Under the pieces are notes generated by a model, which saw only the letters and a list, made by a program, of their open reading frames with translations, did no database searches and was not told the DNA's origin. DNA of 64,000 nucleotides, from contig JAKOMQ010000004.1 in the NCBI GenBank assembly GCA_022241605.1, forward strand, positions 92,216-156,215, read 5' to 3'. Positions 38,769 to 50,044 of the stretch are shown piece after piece; position 1 is the stretch's first letter, and each line of letters begins with the position of its first letter. Position numbers and translations under genes: made by a program. This DNA comes from Aquimonas sp. GTDB taxonomy: Bacteria; Pseudomonadota; Gammaproteobacteria; Xanthomonadales; Xanthomonadaceae.

Positions 38769-40817
38769 ATGAACCGCCCCGAAGCCGCCAAAATCCCGTT
38801 CGAGCTTGTCTCGCCCTACCAGCCCGCAGGCGATCAGCCGCTCGCCATCGCGCGCCTGATCGACGGGTTCGAATCCGGGCTGGCGCACCAGACCCTGCTG
38901 GGCGTGACCGGCTCCGGCAAGACCTACACCATCGCCAACGTGGTCGCGCAGATCCAGAAGCCGACCCTGGTGCTGGCGCCCAACAAAACCCTGGCTGCCC
39001 AGCTGTATGGCGAGTTCAAGCAGTTCTTCCCCAACAATGCGGTCGAGTACTTCGTCAGCTATTACGACTACTACCAGCCCGAGGCCTATGTCGTTTCGAG
39101 CGACACCTTCATCGAGAAGGACAGCTCGATCAACGAGCACATTGAGCAGATGCGCCTGTCGGCCACCAAGGCCCTGCTGGAGCGGCGCGACGCGCTGATC
39201 GTGGCCTCGGTGTCGGCGATCTATGGCCTCGGCGACCCCGATGAGTATTTTCAGATGGTGCTGCACATGGTGCGCGGCGAGCGCATCGACCAGCGCGAGC
39301 TGATCCGCCGCCTGACCGAGCTGCAGTATTCCCGCAACGAATTCGACCTGCGCCGCGGCACCTATCGCGTGCGCGGCGAAGTCATCGACGTGCATCCGGC
39401 CGAAAGCGACAGCGAGGCGGTGCGCATCGAGCTCTTCGACAGCGAGATCGAGCAGATCTCGCTGTTCGATCCGCTTACTGGAGAAGTGCAGCGGCGGGTG
39501 CCGCGCTACACGATCTATCCCAAGACGCACTACGTCACCACCCGTCGCACCGTGCTGGAGGCGATGGAGGCGATCAAGGTCGAGCTGGCCGATCGGCTGG
39601 AATGGCTGTACGCCCACAACAAGCTGCTGGAGGCCCAGCGCCTGCAGCAGCGCACTACCTTCGACCTCGAAATGATGGGCGAAATAGGTTTTTGCCAGGG
39701 CATCGAGAACTACTCGCGGCACCTGACCGGGCGCATGCCCGGCGAAGCCCCGCCCTGCCTGTTCGACTATCTGCCGCCGGATGCGCTGCTGGTCGTGGAC
39801 GAATCGCACGTGACCGTCCCGCAGATCGGCGGCATGTACAAGGGCGATCGCTCGCGCAAGGAGACCCTGGTCGAGTACGGTTTCCGCCTGCCCAGCGCGC
39901 TCGACAACAGGCCGATGAAGTTCGAGGAGTGGGAGCGCCGCGCGCCGCGCAGCATCTTCGTATCGGCCACGCCTGCGAATTACGAGCTGGACAAATCCGC
40001 AGGTCAGATCGTCGAGCTGGTGGTGCGCCCGACGGGTCTGGTCGACCCCGAAGTCGAGATCCGCCCGGTGCGCACGCAGGTCGACGATCTGCTGTCGGAG
40101 ATTACCGAGCGCACCGCGATGGGCGATCGCGTGCTGGTCACCACGCTGACCAAGCGGATGGCCGAAAACCTGACCGAGTACCTGGGCGAGCACGCAGTGA
40201 AAGTGCGTTACCTGCACTCCGACGTCGACACCGTCGAGCGCATGGAGATCATCCGCGACCTGCGCCTGGGCGTGTTCGACGTGCTGGTGGGCATCAACCT
40301 GCTGCGCGAGGGCCTGGACATGCCCGAAGTTTCGCTGGTGGCGATTCTTGATGCCGACAAGGAAGGCTTCCTGCGCTCGACCTCGTCATTGATCCAGACC
40401 ATCGGCCGCGCCGCCCGCAACGTGCGCGGCAAGGCCATTCTCTACGCCGATCGCATCACCGGCTCGATGGAACAGGCGATCGGCGAGACCACCCGCCGTC
40501 GCGAGCGTCAGGTCGCCTACAACGAGATGCACGGCATCACTCCGCAGACGATTGTTTCGCGCATCAACGATGTGATGGAGGGCGCGCGCAGCGAGCCGTC
40601 CGAAGCCAAGAAAGGCCGCGGCCGCACCAGCGCCAGCGAACGCCGCGTGGCCGAACCGCGCGACGACTACCGGCAGATGAACCCCGACCAGCTCGGCGCC
40701 GTGCTGAAGAAGCTCGAAACCCAGATGTACAAGCACGCCAAGGATCTGGAGTTCGAAGAAGCCGGCAAGATCCGCGACGAGATCCGACGTATCAAGGCGG
40801 AGGGCCTGGTCGGATAG
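38769..40817 (+). CDS. uvrB: UvrABC system protein B
   Basis: 682 residues. DNA-damage recognition helicase of nucleotide excision repair. Walker [13 protein letters not shown], the strand-separating beta-hairpin with [17 protein letters not shown]-like box [10 protein letters not shown], helicase motif VI region QTIGRAARN, and the C-terminal UVR domain binding UvrC ([20 protein letters not shown]). The ATG at 38769 opens [20 protein letters not shown]; the frame is open upstream but unconserved. The decayed IS3 element lies just downstream. Confidence 0.96.
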   Translation: MNRPEAAKIPFELVSPYQPAGDQPLAIARLIDGFESGLAHQTLLGVTGSGKTYTIANVVAQIQKPTLVLAPNKTLAAQLYGEFKQFFPNNAVEYFVSYYDYYQPEAYVVSSDTFIEKDSSINEHIEQMRLSATKALLERRDALIVASVSAIYGLGDPDEYFQMVLHMVRGERIDQRELIRRLTELQYSRNEFDLRRGTYRVRGEVIDVHPAESDSEAVRIELFDSEIEQISLFDPLTGEVQRRVPRYTIYPKTHYVTTRRTVLEAMEAIKVELADRLEWLYAHNKLLEAQRLQQRTTFDLEMMGEIGFCQGIENYSRHLTGRMPGEAPPCLFDYLPPDALLVVDESHVTVPQIGGMYKGDRSRKETLVEYGFRLPSALDNRPMKFEEWERRAPRSIFVSATPANYELDKSAGQIVELVVRPTGLVDPEVEIRPVRTQVDDLLSEITERTAMGDRVLVTTLTKRMAENLTEYLGEHAVKVRYLHSDVDTVERMEIIRDLRLGVFDVLVGINLLREGLDMPEVSLVAILDADKEGFLRSTSSLIQTIGRAARNVRGKAILYADRITGSMEQAIGETTRRRERQVAYNEMHGITPQTIVSRINDVMEGARSEPSEAKKGRGRTSASERRVAEPRDDYRQMNPDQLGAVLKKLETQMYKHAKDLEFEEAGKIRDEIRRIKAEGLVG

Positions 40818-40918
40818 GACGCGCGAAGTTGACCGCTCGCGCGCTGCGGGCGAGGGCCGGAATGTTTGTGAACCGCACCGGCTTTTCCGAAGGCTCCTTC
40901 ATTTCAGAGGATCGAGCG

Positions 40919-41957
<1,039 letters not shown>

Positions 41958-42066
41958 TGACTTCCCGCATACCAGCTGCCGCCTGCGGCACTGTCACAGA
42001 CCCAATCCGAGCCTCAATCCCGCCGCACCCTAGTCGATTCCTGCCCCAGGCCCATGCCTGCAGCGC

Positions 42067-42091
42067 CCAGCGCGCACTGCGCTGGCATACT
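42067..42091 (+). promoter_or_regulatory. Inverted repeat and -10-like element upstream of trpE
   Basis: CCAGCGC (42067-42073) and GCGCTGG (42079-42085) form a 7-bp hairpin or operator, directly followed by CATACT (42086-42091), a fair -10, 33 bp before the trpE start. No leader peptide with Trp codons is seen. Confidence 0.4.
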
Positions 42092-42123
42092 CCGCCCCCT
42101 TCGCCGTAACACGATGCAGCCCC

Positions 42124-43599
42124 GTGATCACAGCCACTGAATTCGACTCGCTCGCCGCCGAGGGCTACAACCGTATCCCGCTGGTGCGGGAGCTTCTGTC
42201 TGACCTCGACACGCCTCTGTCGGTCTACATGAAGTTGGCCGACGGGCCGTATGCCTACCTGTTCGAATCCGTGCAGGGCGGCGAGAACTGGGCGCGCTAC
42301 TCGATCATCGGGCTGCCGGCGCGGCGGGTGTTCAGCCTGCGCGGCAACAGCTTGAGCGTCGAGGACTGCGGCGCGGTGGTGGAGACCCGCGAGCTGGCCG
42401 ATCCGCTGACCGAGATCGAAGCCCTGCGCGCTTCGTTCAAGGTGCCGAAGCTGCCCGGCTTGCCGGCCTTTACTGGCGGCTTGGTCGGCTATTTCGGTTT
42501 CGAGACCATCGCCTGGATCGAACCGCGCTTCGCCGCCTCCGACACCCCCGACATGCTGGGCACGCCGGACGCGCTGCTGATGCTGAGCGAAGAAGTGGCC
42601 GTGTTCGACAATCTGCACGGCAAGCTCTATCTGGTGGTGCACGTCGACACCGCCGAGCCGCAGGCCTATGCGCGGGGCGTGCGGCGGCTGGACGCACTGA
42701 CGCATCGACTGCGCATGGGGGCGCCGAGCTACCCCGAGGTGCTGGATCCCTCAGCGGTGTCCGAGGCCGATTTCGTCAGCGGCTTCACCAAGCAGGGCTT
42801 TCTGGCCGCGGTCGAGCGCTGCAAGGACTACATCCGCGCCGGCGATATCTTCCAGGTGGTGCTGTCGCAGCGCATGTCGATTCCGTTCAAGGCGCGTCCC
42901 GTCGACGTGTATCGCGCCCTGCGGGCGCTGAACCCCTCGCCCTACATGTATTTCCTTGATCTCGGCGGCACCCAGATCGTTGGCTCCTCGCCGGAGATCC
43001 TGGTGCGCCTGGAGCAGGGCCGCATCACCCTGCGCCCGATCGCCGGCACCCGCCCGCGCGGCGCCACGCCGGAAGAGGATGCCGCGCTCGAAGCCGATCT
43101 GCTGGCCGACCCCAAGGAGCGCGCCGAGCACCTGATGCTGATTGACCTGGGCCGCAACGACGTCGGCCGCGTGGCCAGGACCGGCAGCGTCAGCCTGCCC
43201 GACCAGTTCATCATCGAGCGCTACTCGCACGTGATGCACATCGTCAGCCAGGTCGAGGGGGATCTGGCCGAGGGTCTGGATTTCGGCGACGTGCTGCGCG
43301 CGACCTTTCCGGCCGGCACGGTCAGCGGCGCGCCGAAGATCCGTGCGCTGGAGGTCATCCAGGAGTTGGAGCCGGTCAAGCGCAACATCTATTCGGGCGC
43401 GGTCGGCTACCTCGGCTGGCACGGCGATGCGGATACCGCCATCGCGATCCGCACCGCGGTGATCCAGGACGGCCGCCTGCACGTGCAGGCCGGTGCCGGC
43501 ATCGTGTTTGACTCCGACCCCGAGAAAGAGTGGGAAGAGACGCTCAACAAGGGCCGCGCCCTGTTCCGCGCGGTGGCGAGGGCGGCCGGGGGCTTGTAG
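42124..43599 (+). CDS. trpE: Anthranilate synthase component I
   Basis: 491 residues, GTG start. Converts chorismate plus ammonia to anthranilate, first step of tryptophan synthesis. N-terminal feedback domain: the tryptophan-binding motif appears as [17 protein letters not shown]-terminal chorismate-binding core: [52 protein letters not shown] and [19 protein letters not shown]. No trpG follows within the window; the next gene is on the other strand. Confidence 0.95.
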   Translation: MITATEFDSLAAEGYNRIPLVRELLSDLDTPLSVYMKLADGPYAYLFESVQGGENWARYSIIGLPARRVFSLRGNSLSVEDCGAVVETRELADPLTEIEALRASFKVPKLPGLPAFTGGLVGYFGFETIAWIEPRFAASDTPDMLGTPDALLMLSEEVAVFDNLHGKLYLVVHVDTAEPQAYARGVRRLDALTHRLRMGAPSYPEVLDPSAVSEADFVSGFTKQGFLAAVERCKDYIRAGDIFQVVLSQRMSIPFKARPVDVYRALRALNPSPYMYFLDLGGTQIVGSSPEILVRLEQGRITLRPIAGTRPRGATPEEDAALEADLLADPKERAEHLMLIDLGRNDVGRVARTGSVSLPDQFIIERYSHVMHIVSQVEGDLAEGLDFGDVLRATFPAGTVSGAPKIRALEVIQELEPVKRNIYSGAVGYLGWHGDADTAIAIRTAVIQDGRLHVQAGAGIVFDSDPEKEWEETLNKGRALFRAVARAAGGL

Positions 43600-43730
43600 C
43601 GGTCCAGGCGGTGCACCTGCGCGGGCGCCAAGAACGCCAGCCGTCTGAAGTGCTCCGAGTCTGCGGGATCGAAGCCCGGCGGAGCGTTCACGCTTCGAAG
43701 TCGCCTTGGCGCGAGCCGAAGCGATGTTTA

Positions 43731-43762
43731 CGACTCCCGAATCCCCATTCCCGAATCCCGCC
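43731..43762. repeat. CCCGAATCCCC-type intergenic repeat
   Basis: Tandem units CTCCCGAATCCCCATTCCCGA and CCCGAATCCCG at the 3' side of the cupin gene, in the gap 43600-43777 between trpE and that convergent gene. Nothing else is recognised in the gap. Confidence 0.8.
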
Positions 43763-43777
43763 GCGACAAAGGCGAGG

Positions 43778-44362
43778 CTAAACCGTCACCCGCCCGTCCA
43801 CCCTCGCGATGCGCGGGCGCACGCGCCAGCCTCGCTCGCCCTCAGTAGGCTCGAACAGCTGGTAGCGGGGCAGCGGCCCACCGTGCAGATGCAGGGTGAT
43901 CGCACAGTGCTGGCTGCTGAGGTTGCGGCAGCGATGGGCAAGACCCTCGCTGCGCTCAAACCAGAGGCCATCGCCTTCTCCGAGCCAAGTGACCTGGCGC
44001 TGGCTGGGCGGCTCGCCTTCGCCGCCGGTGGCGTACTCCTGCACCTGCAGCGAGCCCTGTACGACCAGCTCCATGCCGTAGTCGCCGCTCATCGAGTTGA
44101 CCGGCGTGATATGGCCGGGCGGCCAGATCAGCAGGCTCGCGCTGAAGGCCGGGCGCTTGGAGTCCAGGATCAACAGGCGGGTGAATCCGCGCTTGGCGCG
44201 CCCGCGCAGGCCGTTCAACTGCTGCTCGAAACGGCCGTCGGAGCCGGCATGGACCACGGCCCCGAGCTCGCGCGCCAGCCAGGCCAGATCCGGCGCGGCA
44301 CCGCGGATGCCGTCTTCAAGCACCGATCGCAGCAGGGACACCAGTCGGGGCGTGCGGGGCAT
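43778..44362 (-). CDS. Cysteine dioxygenase-like cupin lacking the usual metal ligands
   Basis: 194 residues from ATG 44362, preceded by AAGGAG 7 nt upstream. The fold pattern follows cysteine dioxygenase/cupins: LLIWPPGHITPVNSMSGDYG, ELVVQGSLQVQEYA, LGEGDGLWFERSEGLAH and ITLHLHGGPLPRYQLFEP. True cysteine dioxygenases have HxH in the first motif (TPxHDH); here it reads TPVNSM, so two of three iron ligands are missing, while the His of LHLH remains. Role unknown; perhaps a ligand-binding cupin. Possibly an N-terminal extension from 44401 but without a ribosome-binding site. Confidence 0.65.
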   Translation of the reverse strand: MPRTPRLVSLLRSVLEDGIRGAAPDLAWLARELGAVVHAGSDGRFEQQLNGLRGRAKRGFTRLLILDSKRPAFSASLLIWPPGHITPVNSMSGDYGMELVVQGSLQVQEYATGGEGEPPSQRQVTWLGEGDGLWFERSEGLAHRCRNLSSQHCAITLHLHGGPLPRYQLFEPTEGERGWRVRPRIARVDGRVTV

Positions 44363-44520
44363 GAGGCACTCCTTGGCGTGCGCGGCTACGTAGAACATCA
44401 CGACGGCCGTTAAGTCAGCGCTAAACGGCGATCAACGTGATGTTTGTTTACCGCGCGCCGCGCCGCCCTTGACCCTGTGCCTGGCGGTCGCTGTCACTGC
44501 AACCAGCGGATACATAAACG

Positions 44521-44547
44521 AAAACCCCCGCACTCGGCGGGGGTTTT
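44521..44547. terminator. Bidirectional intrinsic terminator after fadE
   Basis: AAAACCCCCGC (44521-44531), loop ACTCG, GCGGGGGTTTT (44537-44547): an 11-bp perfect stem with T-runs on both strands, 21 bp after the fadE stop. Confidence 0.92.
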
Positions 44548-44567
44548 GCGTGCGGCGGACACCAGAA

Positions 44568-47039
44568 TCACGCCGCCTGGTCGAGCCCCTGGTCGCGACG
44601 TCGCGCCATGGTGGCCGACTCCAGGTCGGCCGGATCGAAGTCGTCGACGCCGATGACGTCTTCGATCAGCACCCGCACCTCCCGCAGCAAGCTGACCTCG
44701 TCGGCGCTCAGCACGCCCTTGAGCCGCGCTTCGTTGAGCTGCTCGTCGGTGTCCAGGGAGGTGATCTCGCCGGCCTTGATCGCCTTGACCAGCTTGCGCT
44801 CGACGGGCTCGGCTGCGATCACCCGCGGCAGGGCGGCGTTGACGCGGCCGGCGGGGTTGTTCTCGCAGGGAGTGGTGAACACGCCCTGGCAGAGGCGGTC
44901 GCGGGTGTCCGACGGAGTCAGCAACAGGCTGGCGGCGCGGTGGCCGAGCCGGTCCGAGGGCGCCTGCGCGCGCCGGCCCCAGGGGAAGACCAGCACCCAC
45001 AGGAGCCAGCCGACCGGGCGGATCGGGAAGTTGCGAAGGGCCGCCGACAGCGCGAGCTCGATCCGGTGGTTGATGTCGAACATGGCCCAAGCCAGCAGCG
45101 GCTGGTCGCCTGCCGGGCGACCGTTGTCCTCGTAGCGCTTGAGGATGGCCGAGCCGATATAGAGCAGGCTGAGCACGTCGCCAAGGCGTCCCGAGAGGCT
45201 CTCCTTGAACTTGAGCTTGCCGCCGAGCGTGAGCATCGAGGTGTCAGCGACCAGAGCCAGATTGGCCGAGTAGCGGTTCATGCGGCGGTAGAAGCGACGC
45301 GTATAGGTGTCACCCGGCACCACGCCAATGCGCGCGCCGGTCAGGCCCAGCACCAGGCTGCGGACTGCATTGGAGATTGCAAACCCGATGTGTCCAAAGA
45401 GATTGCGGTCGAAGTCCTTGAGCCGCGTTTCGGGGTCCGGATGCTGCGCTGCCTGCATTTCCTTCAGCACCCAAGGGTGACAGCGGATCGCGCCTTGGCC
45501 GAAGATCATCATGCTGCGGGTCAGGATGTTGGCGCCTTCGACCGTGATCGAGATGGGCGAGCCCTGCCAGGCGCGGCCGAGGTAATTCCGCGGGCCGAGG
45601 ATGATGCCCTTGCCGCCGTGCACGTCCATCGCGTCCTTGACGACTTCGCGGTAGGTCTCGGTGGCGTGGTATTTGGCGATGGCGGACGGCACCGAGGGCT
45701 TCTCGCCGCGGTCGACCGCGGCCGCGGTCGCATCGGAAAGCGCGCTGATGGCATAGGCGCGGCCGGCAATGCGGGCGAGAGCTTCCTCCACGCCTTCAAA
45801 ACGGCCGATCGGCAGGCCAAACTGCTTGCGAATGCGCGCGTAGGCGCCGGTGACCAGGGCGCCCATCTTGACCCCGGCAGTGCCGGCTGAAGGCAGGGAG
45901 ATCGCGCGGCCCACCGACAGGCACTCGACCAGCATGCGCCAACCCTCGCCGATCATCTTCTCGCCGCCGATCAAGGCCGACAGCGGCAGGAACAGGTCCT
46001 TGCCCCGCACCGGGCCGTTCTGGAACGGGATGTTCAGCGGGAAATGACGGCGGCCGATCTCCAGCCCCGGGGTTTCGCGCGGGATCAGGGCCAGGGTGAT
46101 GCCGCGGTCCTGCTTGTCGCCGAGCAGGCTATCGGGGTCGTACAGGCGGAAAGCGAGGCCGACCACGGAGGCCACCGGGGCGAGGGTGATGTAGCGCTTG
46201 TCGAAGGTGAGCCGCACGCCCACCACCTTGGCGCCCTGCCACTCGCCTTCGCAGACGATGCCGTAGTCGGGCAGGGAGGTCGCGTCCGAGCCCGCGGTCG
46301 GCCCGGTCAGAGCGAAGCAGGGGATCTCCCGGCCGTCGGCCAGGCGCGGCAGGTAATGGCCCTTCTGCTCGTCAGTGCCGTAGTGAAGCAGCAGCTCGGC
46401 CGGGCCCAGCGAGTTCGGCACCGCCACGGTCGAGCCGAGCGTAGCCGAGGCCGAGTTGAGCTTCTGCAGTACATAGGAGTGCCCAAGCGCCGAAAACCCC
46501 AGCCCGCCGTATTCCTTGGGGATGATCATGCCGAAGAACTTGTTCTTCTTGAGGTAATCCCAGACCTTCGGCGGCAGGTCGGCGCGCTCGTGGCTGACCT
46601 CCCAGTCGTTGGTCATGCGGCAAACTTCCTCGCAGGGCCCGTTGAGGAACGCCTGCTCCTCGGCGCTAAGCTCGGGCTTGGGCTGGGCCAGCAGCTGCTT
46701 CCACTTGGGCAGGCCAGAGAAGAGTTCGCCTTCCCAGCCGACCGTGCCGGCTTCCAGCGCGGTTTTCTCGGTGTCGGACAGCTGCGGCAGCATCTTCGTG
46801 TAGATCTTCAGCAGCGGCGCGGTGATCCGGCTGCGCCGGGTCGGCAAGTGCAGCAGAGGCACGGCGACTGCGGCAAGCAGGATCGTGGCCAGCACCGCAG
46901 CCAGCACGCTGGCACCCAACGGCAGGGTCAGCAGCAGGGCGACGACGCTGAGCGCGGCCCAAGTCTGCAGGCGGGTTCGAAAATAGGCGGCCGCCATGCC
47001 GGCAGCCAGCAGGGCGAGAAAGGGCAGCAGGAAGCTCAT
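44568..47039 (-). CDS. fadE: Acyl-CoA dehydrogenase FadE
   Basis: 823 residues, the long gammaproteobacterial type. First oxidation step of fatty acid beta-oxidation. Two hydrophobic N-terminal segments (residues 1-70) suggest membrane association; the dehydrogenase core spans about 110-540 with FFGMIIPKEYGGLGFSALGH, FALTGPTAGSDATSLPDYG, GRAISLPSAGTAGVKMG, MDVHGGKGIILGPRNYLG and PISITVEGANILTRSMMIFG. A C-terminal domain of about 280 residues follows, as in E. coli FadE. Divergent from a TetR gene that probably controls it. Confidence 0.94.
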   Translation of the reverse strand: MSFLLPFLALLAAGMAAAYFRTRLQTWAALSVVALLLTLPLGASVLAAVLATILLAAVAVPLLHLPTRRSRITAPLLKIYTKMLPQLSDTEKTALEAGTVGWEGELFSGLPKWKQLLAQPKPELSAEEQAFLNGPCEEVCRMTNDWEVSHERADLPPKVWDYLKKNKFFGMIIPKEYGGLGFSALGHSYVLQKLNSASATLGSTVAVPNSLGPAELLLHYGTDEQKGHYLPRLADGREIPCFALTGPTAGSDATSLPDYGIVCEGEWQGAKVVGVRLTFDKRYITLAPVASVVGLAFRLYDPDSLLGDKQDRGITLALIPRETPGLEIGRRHFPLNIPFQNGPVRGKDLFLPLSALIGGEKMIGEGWRMLVECLSVGRAISLPSAGTAGVKMGALVTGAYARIRKQFGLPIGRFEGVEEALARIAGRAYAISALSDATAAAVDRGEKPSVPSAIAKYHATETYREVVKDAMDVHGGKGIILGPRNYLGRAWQGSPISITVEGANILTRSMMIFGQGAIRCHPWVLKEMQAAQHPDPETRLKDFDRNLFGHIGFAISNAVRSLVLGLTGARIGVVPGDTYTRRFYRRMNRYSANLALVADTSMLTLGGKLKFKESLSGRLGDVLSLLYIGSAILKRYEDNGRPAGDQPLLAWAMFDINHRIELALSAALRNFPIRPVGWLLWVLVFPWGRRAQAPSDRLGHRAASLLLTPSDTRDRLCQGVFTTPCENNPAGRVNAALPRVIAAEPVERKLVKAIKAGEITSLDTDEQLNEARLKGVLSADEVSLLREVRVLIEDVIGVDDFDPADLESATMARRRDQGLDQAA

Positions 47040-47179
47040 GGTGATGCTCCGTTGGGTTCCATGGCGGAACAGCGGGCGGGAGGTTGAGACACTAGCCTAC
47101 GCCCCCCTGCTTGGAGCCGTTGCTCCAGTCCCGACGATTCCCGTACCGTCGAGTATGTTGGGTTGGGCGCGAGCTTTCA

Positions 47180-47193
47180 ATACGGGGCCGTAT
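47180..47193. promoter_or_regulatory. Palindrome between fadE and the TetR gene
   Basis: ATACGG-GG-CCGTAT, a perfect inverted repeat with a 2-bp centre in the 259-bp divergent gap. TetR regulators bind sites of this shape, so it is a candidate operator. Nothing else in 47040-47298 stands out. Confidence 0.45.
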
Positions 47194-47298
47194 GGCGTCC
47201 ATGAAGGACCGCAGCGCCCTGATTGAAGACAGGAACAGCACGACTGACAGGGTCCGGGCTGATTTGCAAGCCGGATCACGCCCGTTACACTCGATCAG

Positions 47299-47898
47299 AT
47301 GAACGCATCCGCTAAAAAAGTTGACAAAGCGCCGCGCCTCTCCGCCCACGATTGGGCGCAGGGTGCTCTCGACGTTATTGCCGAGAATGGCGTGGCGACG
47401 GTTGCGGTCGAACCCCTGGCCCGCCGGTTGGGCGTGACCAAGGGCAGCTTTTACTGGCATTTCCCCTCGCGCGAGGCGCTCTTGCGCGCCGCGCTGGAGC
47501 GCTGGGAGCAGCGCGAGCTGGAGGAGGTGTTTGCGCAGCTCGAGGGGATAGAGGATCCGCGCATCCGGCTGGAGCAACTGTTTCGCTTGGTGGGCACCCA
47601 GACGGCCTCGCACGCGATCTACTCCGAACTGCTGAAGGCGATGGACCATGCCGCCGTGCAGCCGGTGATGCAGCGCGTTTCAGTCCGCCGCATGGACTGG
47701 CTGACCTTGGCTTACCGACAGGTCGGACTGCCGCGTGCCGAGGCCCAGCATCGGGCCCGGCTGACGTATGCGGCCTATGTCGGGTTCGTGCAGCTGTCGC
47801 TGCAGCTGGGCCAGCCGCGCCTGCGGCACGAGGAGTTCGACGCCTATCTGGCGCATGTGATGGCGACATTGATCCCACCGGTGCGCGCCCAGGCCTAG
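47299..47898 (+). CDS. TetR family transcriptional regulator
   Basis: 199 residues. N-terminal TetR helix-turn-helix at about residues 18-62: AQGALDVIAENGVATVAVEP, then LARRLGVTKGSFYWHFPSRE. The all-helical ligand domain of about 130 residues has no recognisable signature. It is divergent from fadE, which suggests that it senses acyl-CoA or a fatty acid and represses beta-oxidation. Confidence 0.9.
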   Translation: MNASAKKVDKAPRLSAHDWAQGALDVIAENGVATVAVEPLARRLGVTKGSFYWHFPSREALLRAALERWEQRELEEVFAQLEGIEDPRIRLEQLFRLVGTQTASHAIYSELLKAMDHAAVQPVMQRVSVRRMDWLTLAYRQVGLPRAEAQHRARLTYAAYVGFVQLSLQLGQPRLRHEEFDAYLAHVMATLIPPVRAQA

Positions 47899-48043
47899 TC
47901 TGGTTAGTGGCCTAGGCGCCGGGTCAGGACTGCCTCATGCCCTGATCCGCGCAGCTGGGTCGGCGCATGCGGGCCACGCGCGCCGCAGGACAGCGTGATC
48001 TAAGCCGGAGCGGCCCCGAACGGCGTGAGCCACGGTGCCGATG

Positions 48044-48078
48044 CCAGTGTCTTTGCGTGGCGCGTGAAGAGACACTGG
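48044..48078 (+). promoter_or_regulatory. Inverted repeat upstream of pckG
   Basis: CCAGTGTCT (48044-48052) and AGACACTGG (48070-48078), perfect 9-bp arms around 17 bp, 111 bp before the pckG start. Could end the TetR transcript or bind a regulator. The rest of 47899-48188 is unassigned. Confidence 0.45.
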
Positions 48079-48188
48079 ACTTCGATTGGACTTGTGGCCG
48101 CGAGGCCGTCTGGTTAAGGTTCGCGTCCGCATTCGGCCGTTGTCCGGAGGTCGCCACGGCGGTGACCCGGCGGCCTCTCGGAGCCAAC

Positions 48189-49949
48189 ATGCCCAGCAAG
48201 CTCGAAGCACTCAATCAGTGGGTTGAGCAGATTGCCGCCCACACCGCCGCGGCCTCCATCTACTGGTGCGACGGCAGCGAGGTCGAACGCGAGCGCCTGA
48301 CTGCGCTGATGCTGGAGACGGGAGACCTGCATGCGCTCAATCCCGAAACGCATCCGGATTGTTACCTGCATCGCTCGCATCCGTCCGACGTGGCACGGGT
48401 GGAGCACCTGACCTTTGTTTGCACGGCCGAGCGCGAGGATGCCGGCCCCAATAATCATTGGATGGCGCCGGCCGAAGCGCGGGCCAAGATGCACGCGCTG
48501 TTCGAGGGCTGCATGCGGGGCCGCATCCTGTACGTGGTGCCCTACTGCATGGGACCGATCGACTCGCCGCTGTCGCGCTGCGGCGTCGAGATCACCGACA
48601 GCCCCTATGTGGCCGTCAACATGGGCCTGATGACCCGCATGGGCGCTGCGGCATTGGCGCGGATCGAGAGCGAGGGCCACTTCGTCAAGGGTTTGCACTC
48701 CATCGGCGAGCTGGACCCCGAGCGCCGCTTCATCATGCACTTCCCGGAGTCGCTGGAGATCCAGTCCTACGGCTCGGGCTACGGCGGCAATGCCCTGCTT
48801 GGCAAAAAGTGCCACGCCTTGCGCATCGCCAGCCATCAGGCCCGCGGCGAGGGCTGGCTGGCCGAGCACATGCTGATCCTAGGTATACAGACCCCGCGCG
48901 GCGATACCCACTACGTGGCGGCGGCTTTTCCCAGCGCCTGCGGCAAGACCAACCTGGCCATGCTGATTCCTCCCGAGGGCTACCTGCGCGCCGGCTGGAA
49001 AATCACGACCGTGGGCGACGACATCGCATGGATGCAGCCCGGCCCGGACGGGCGGCTGTACGCGATCAATCCCGAGGCCGGATTCTTCGGCGTGGCGCCG
49101 GGCACCAGCGCCAGCACCAATCCCAATGCGCTGGCGATGCTGAATCGGCGCGCGATCTTCACCAATACTGGCGTGACCGCTGATAACCAGCCGTGGTGGG
49201 AGGGACTGCCGGGCATGCCGTCCAAGGACTGGCAGGGTCGGGATTTCGATCCCGTCAACGGTCCGGCGGCGCACCCCAATTCGCGCTTCACCGTCAGCGC
49301 CAAGCAGTGTCCCAGCCATAGCCCGGAGGCCGAGAGTCAGGCCGGCGTGCCTATCTCAGCGATCATCTTCGGCGGCCGTCGCGCCAGTCTGGTGCCGTTG
49401 GTGATGGAGGCTGAGGACTGGTCCCACGGGGTCCTGATGGGGGCTTCGATGGCCTCTGAGACCACTGCCGCCGCGACTGGTGCGGTCGGCGTCGTGCGCC
49501 GCGACCCGATGGCGATGAAGCCGTTTTGCGGCTACCACTTCGCCGACTACTTCGGGCATTGGCTGAGCTTCGGCCAGCGCGGGCTCAAGCTGCCGCGGGT
49601 CTTCAACGTCAATTGGTTCCGCAAGGGGGCCGATGGCAAGTTCTTGTGGCCGGGCTTCGGCGAAAACATGAGGGTGCTCGAGTGGATCATTGCCCGCTGC
49701 GAGGGCAGAGCCGAGGCCGAGGCGACACCGGTCGGCACGCTTCCGCGCCTCCAGGATCTCCACCTCGATGGTCTTGGCATCGAAGCCGCCGCGCTGGATC
49801 AGCTGTTGGCCGTCGAGTCGGGTGCGTGGGAAACGGAACTGGGAGAGGTGGCGGCCTTCCTCCGCGAGCTTGGGCCGCGCGTGCCGAGCGAACTCCACGT
49901 GGAGCTGGAGCGACGTCGATCAGCGCTCAGGGAGCGCGCAGCGGCTTGA
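48189..49949 (+). CDS. pckG: Phosphoenolpyruvate carboxykinase (GTP)
   Basis: 586 residues. GTP-dependent conversion of oxaloacetate to PEP and CO2, the entry to gluconeogenesis. Substrate-binding RCGVEITDSPYVAVNM, YGSGYGGNALLGKKCHALRI with the metal-binding Lys, P-loop FPSACGKTNLAML with the mobile-lid Cys, kinase-2 VGDDIAWM, and FCGYHFADYFGHWLS. This is the GTP type, not the ATP type (pckA). The ATG at 48189 opens MPSKLEALNQWVEQI; the upstream open frame is unconserved. A terminator-like hairpin follows the stop. Confidence 0.96.
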   Translation: MPSKLEALNQWVEQIAAHTAAASIYWCDGSEVERERLTALMLETGDLHALNPETHPDCYLHRSHPSDVARVEHLTFVCTAEREDAGPNNHWMAPAEARAKMHALFEGCMRGRILYVVPYCMGPIDSPLSRCGVEITDSPYVAVNMGLMTRMGAAALARIESEGHFVKGLHSIGELDPERRFIMHFPESLEIQSYGSGYGGNALLGKKCHALRIASHQARGEGWLAEHMLILGIQTPRGDTHYVAAAFPSACGKTNLAMLIPPEGYLRAGWKITTVGDDIAWMQPGPDGRLYAINPEAGFFGVAPGTSASTNPNALAMLNRRAIFTNTGVTADNQPWWEGLPGMPSKDWQGRDFDPVNGPAAHPNSRFTVSAKQCPSHSPEAESQAGVPISAIIFGGRRASLVPLVMEAEDWSHGVLMGASMASETTAAATGAVGVVRRDPMAMKPFCGYHFADYFGHWLSFGQRGLKLPRVFNVNWFRKGADGKFLWPGFGENMRVLEWIIARCEGRAEAEATPVGTLPRLQDLHLDGLGIEAAALDQLLAVESGAWETELGEVAAFLRELGPRVPSELHVELERRRSALRERAAA

Positions 49950-49956
49950 AGTGCGG

Positions 49957-49982
49957 GCCCCGGGGGGAACCTCCGGGGCTTT
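49957..49982 (+). terminator. Terminator after pckG
   Basis: GCCCCGG (49957-49963) pairs with CCGGGGC (49973-49979), followed by TTT. Lies 7 bp after the stop. Confidence 0.7.
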
Positions 49983-50044
49983 CGCAGTCGCTCGGGGGAG
50001 TGGAGGTTAACGGGCCGCACCACCGGCCTGTAAAGCGCTCCCGA

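Noticed and set aside
42000..42123. trp attenuator leader peptide before trpE
   Set aside because: No short frame with Trp codons and no terminator/antiterminator pair; only one small hairpin next to a -10-like element.
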